Source: Oscillospiraceae bacterium
Lineage (GTDB): Bacteria > Bacillota > Clostridia > Oscillospirales > Ruminococcaceae
Assembly: GCA_015067375.1 (NCBI GenBank)
Contig: SVMQ01000162.1
Span: forward strand, 1 to 5,619
Reading direction: 5' to 3'
DNA: 5,619 nt
Shown here piece after piece: positions 4,851 to 5,619 of the stretch. The notes under the pieces were generated by a model. The model was not told where the DNA came from. It worked only from the letters and a program-made list of their open reading frames with translations, and made no database searches. The number at the start of each line of letters is the position of its first letter. Positions within the stretch are counted from its first letter, which is position 1. A program made the position numbers and the translations under genes.

Positions 4851-5619
4851 ATGTTAAAAAAGAGATTGCTTGCTGCACTCACTGCATTTGCCATGCTTTC
4901 TGCCACCAGCTGTGATGCAGCAAAAGAGAAAAAGGCTGAGGAAGAACGATATCAGCCTGCAACTGTGCAATACGGCGATGAGAACTGCATCGAGATAGAA
5001 AAAATGCTGTTGGAACACCTGACAAATGACGGCGCGCTTGATGAAAGCAAGCTGGCAGATGTGACAGAGCTGCGTTTTGCAGGTCTGGGCGGTGTGTCCG
5101 TCGTATGCGGCGAGACAGGCGGAACTGATATGTCGGAAGGTTTTTACGAGCCCGGTGTCGATCACTATTTTGAGGATCGTCTTTTTGTTTATGACGATTA
5201 TTTCGGCACTATTCTGAGTTTTTATCTGTATGGTGAGGTAAGGTATATTTATGATCTTCCTTGCGTGGAGGATATTTCATTTGTTGAGTATATGCCGAAG
5301 CTTGAGTGCCTTGAGGTGCCTATGAATTTCGTTGATGACATATCGCCGCTCAGCAAATGTACCGAACTTAAAATGCTTAATCTCTGCTGCTCGGATAAGC
5401 TTGAGGATATTTCGCCGCTTAAAAGCTGCACACAGCTTCAGGAGCTGAGGCTTACCTGCAGTAAGGTCAGCGACATATCAGCTTTGGCAGAACTGAAAGA
5501 GCTGCGCACGCTCAATCTGTCCTACAATGAGGTGGATGATCTGACAGCGCTTCATGAGCTGAAGCTGCTTGACACGCTGGCTGTAATGGGATGCAAGAAA
5601 AGTGTACTTAAAGATGTGG
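4851..5619 (+). CDS. Leucine-rich-repeat surface lipoprotein, 3' end beyond the window
   Basis: The first 256 codons are present and the frame is still open at the right edge. Residues 1-21 form a lipoprotein signal: MLKK-R, a hydrophobic core (LLAALTAFAML) and SATSC, with Cys21 as the likely lipidated residue; Ala at -3 is a slightly divergent lipobox. A charged linker (about 22-40) and a region without recognised motifs (40-135) follow. From about 139 on there are internalin-type leucine-rich repeats of about 22 residues, marked by DISF (141), DISPL (163), DISPL (186), DISAL (208) and DLTAL (230), each followed by LxxLxxLxL-like strands. Such repeats bind proteins or polysaccharides at the cell surface; the ligand is unknown. 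Eight Cys follow Cys21 within the visible part, several of them in the repeats. AAAGGAGG (4835-4842) fixes the start. It is divergent from the flagellin gene, with 74 bases between the two -35 boxes. Confidence 0.93.
   Translation, partial: MLKKRLLAALTAFAMLSATSCDAAKEKKAEEERYQPATVQYGDENCIEIEKMLLEHLTNDGALDESKLADVTELRFAGLGGVSVVCGETGGTDMSEGFYEPGVDHYFEDRLFVYDDYFGTILSFYLYGEVRYIYDLPCVEDISFVEYMPKLECLEVPMNFVDDISPLSKCTELKMLNLCCSDKLEDISPLKSCTQLQELRLTCSKVSDISALAELKELRTLNLSYNEVDDLTALHELKLLDTLAVMGCKKSVLKDV

Noticed and set aside
4854..5431. Minus-strand open frames at the right end.
   Set aside because: They oppose the LRR lipoprotein, which has a consensus promoter, ribosome binding site, signal peptide and regular repeats.

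Overview
The window looks like a chromosomal segment from a Gram-positive, motile gut or rumen Firmicute, most likely Ruminococcus or a close relative in the Ruminococcaceae/Oscillospiraceae. This rests on the moderate GC content, strong AAGGAG-type ribosome binding sites, near-consensus sigma-A promoters, the clostridial flagellin start (VIQHN-x-AALNANN), an FtsX-like permease fragment of a type common in Ruminococcus, and a leucine-rich-repeat lipoprotein. The assignment is an inference; no rRNA or other taxonomic marker is present.

Layout. Bases 1-900 are a decayed region. They hold a doubtful remnant on the minus strand (1-187), a hairpin terminator (185-214), the C-terminal fragment of a BAAT/acyl-CoA-thioesterase-type hydrolase on the minus strand (243-473), and, directly abutting it on the plus strand, the C-terminal part of an FtsX-family ABC permease broken by two in-frame TAG codons (475-804). 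Two small hairpins follow (832-877). Bases 905-1363 hold a 152-codon ORF whose first third lies in an unusual GC-rich, palindrome-containing stretch, while the rest reads like ordinary coding sequence. It looks like a gene tail joined to an unrelated leader.

From 1368 on the region is intact. A consensus sigma-A promoter (1381-1409) with a 15-bp palindrome overlapping its -35 box drives a 179-codon gene of unknown function (1451-1990). This gene converges on an outsized flagellin gene on the minus strand (2105-4582), and the two share one strong hairpin terminator (2044-2079). The flagellin keeps standard N- and C-terminal D0/D1 helices but carries a roughly 560-residue variable insert. Its translation probably begins at a GTG two codons inside the longest ORF.

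Upstream, the flagellin gene and a plus-strand LRR lipoprotein gene (4851 to beyond the window edge) are divergently transcribed from two sigma-A promoters placed symmetrically around an inverted repeat (4698-4785), with a 10-bp direct repeat between them. This arrangement would suit shared control of a surface filament and a cell-surface lipoprotein. That functional link is inferred from position only. No tRNA, rRNA, CRISPR array, transposase or integrase was found.
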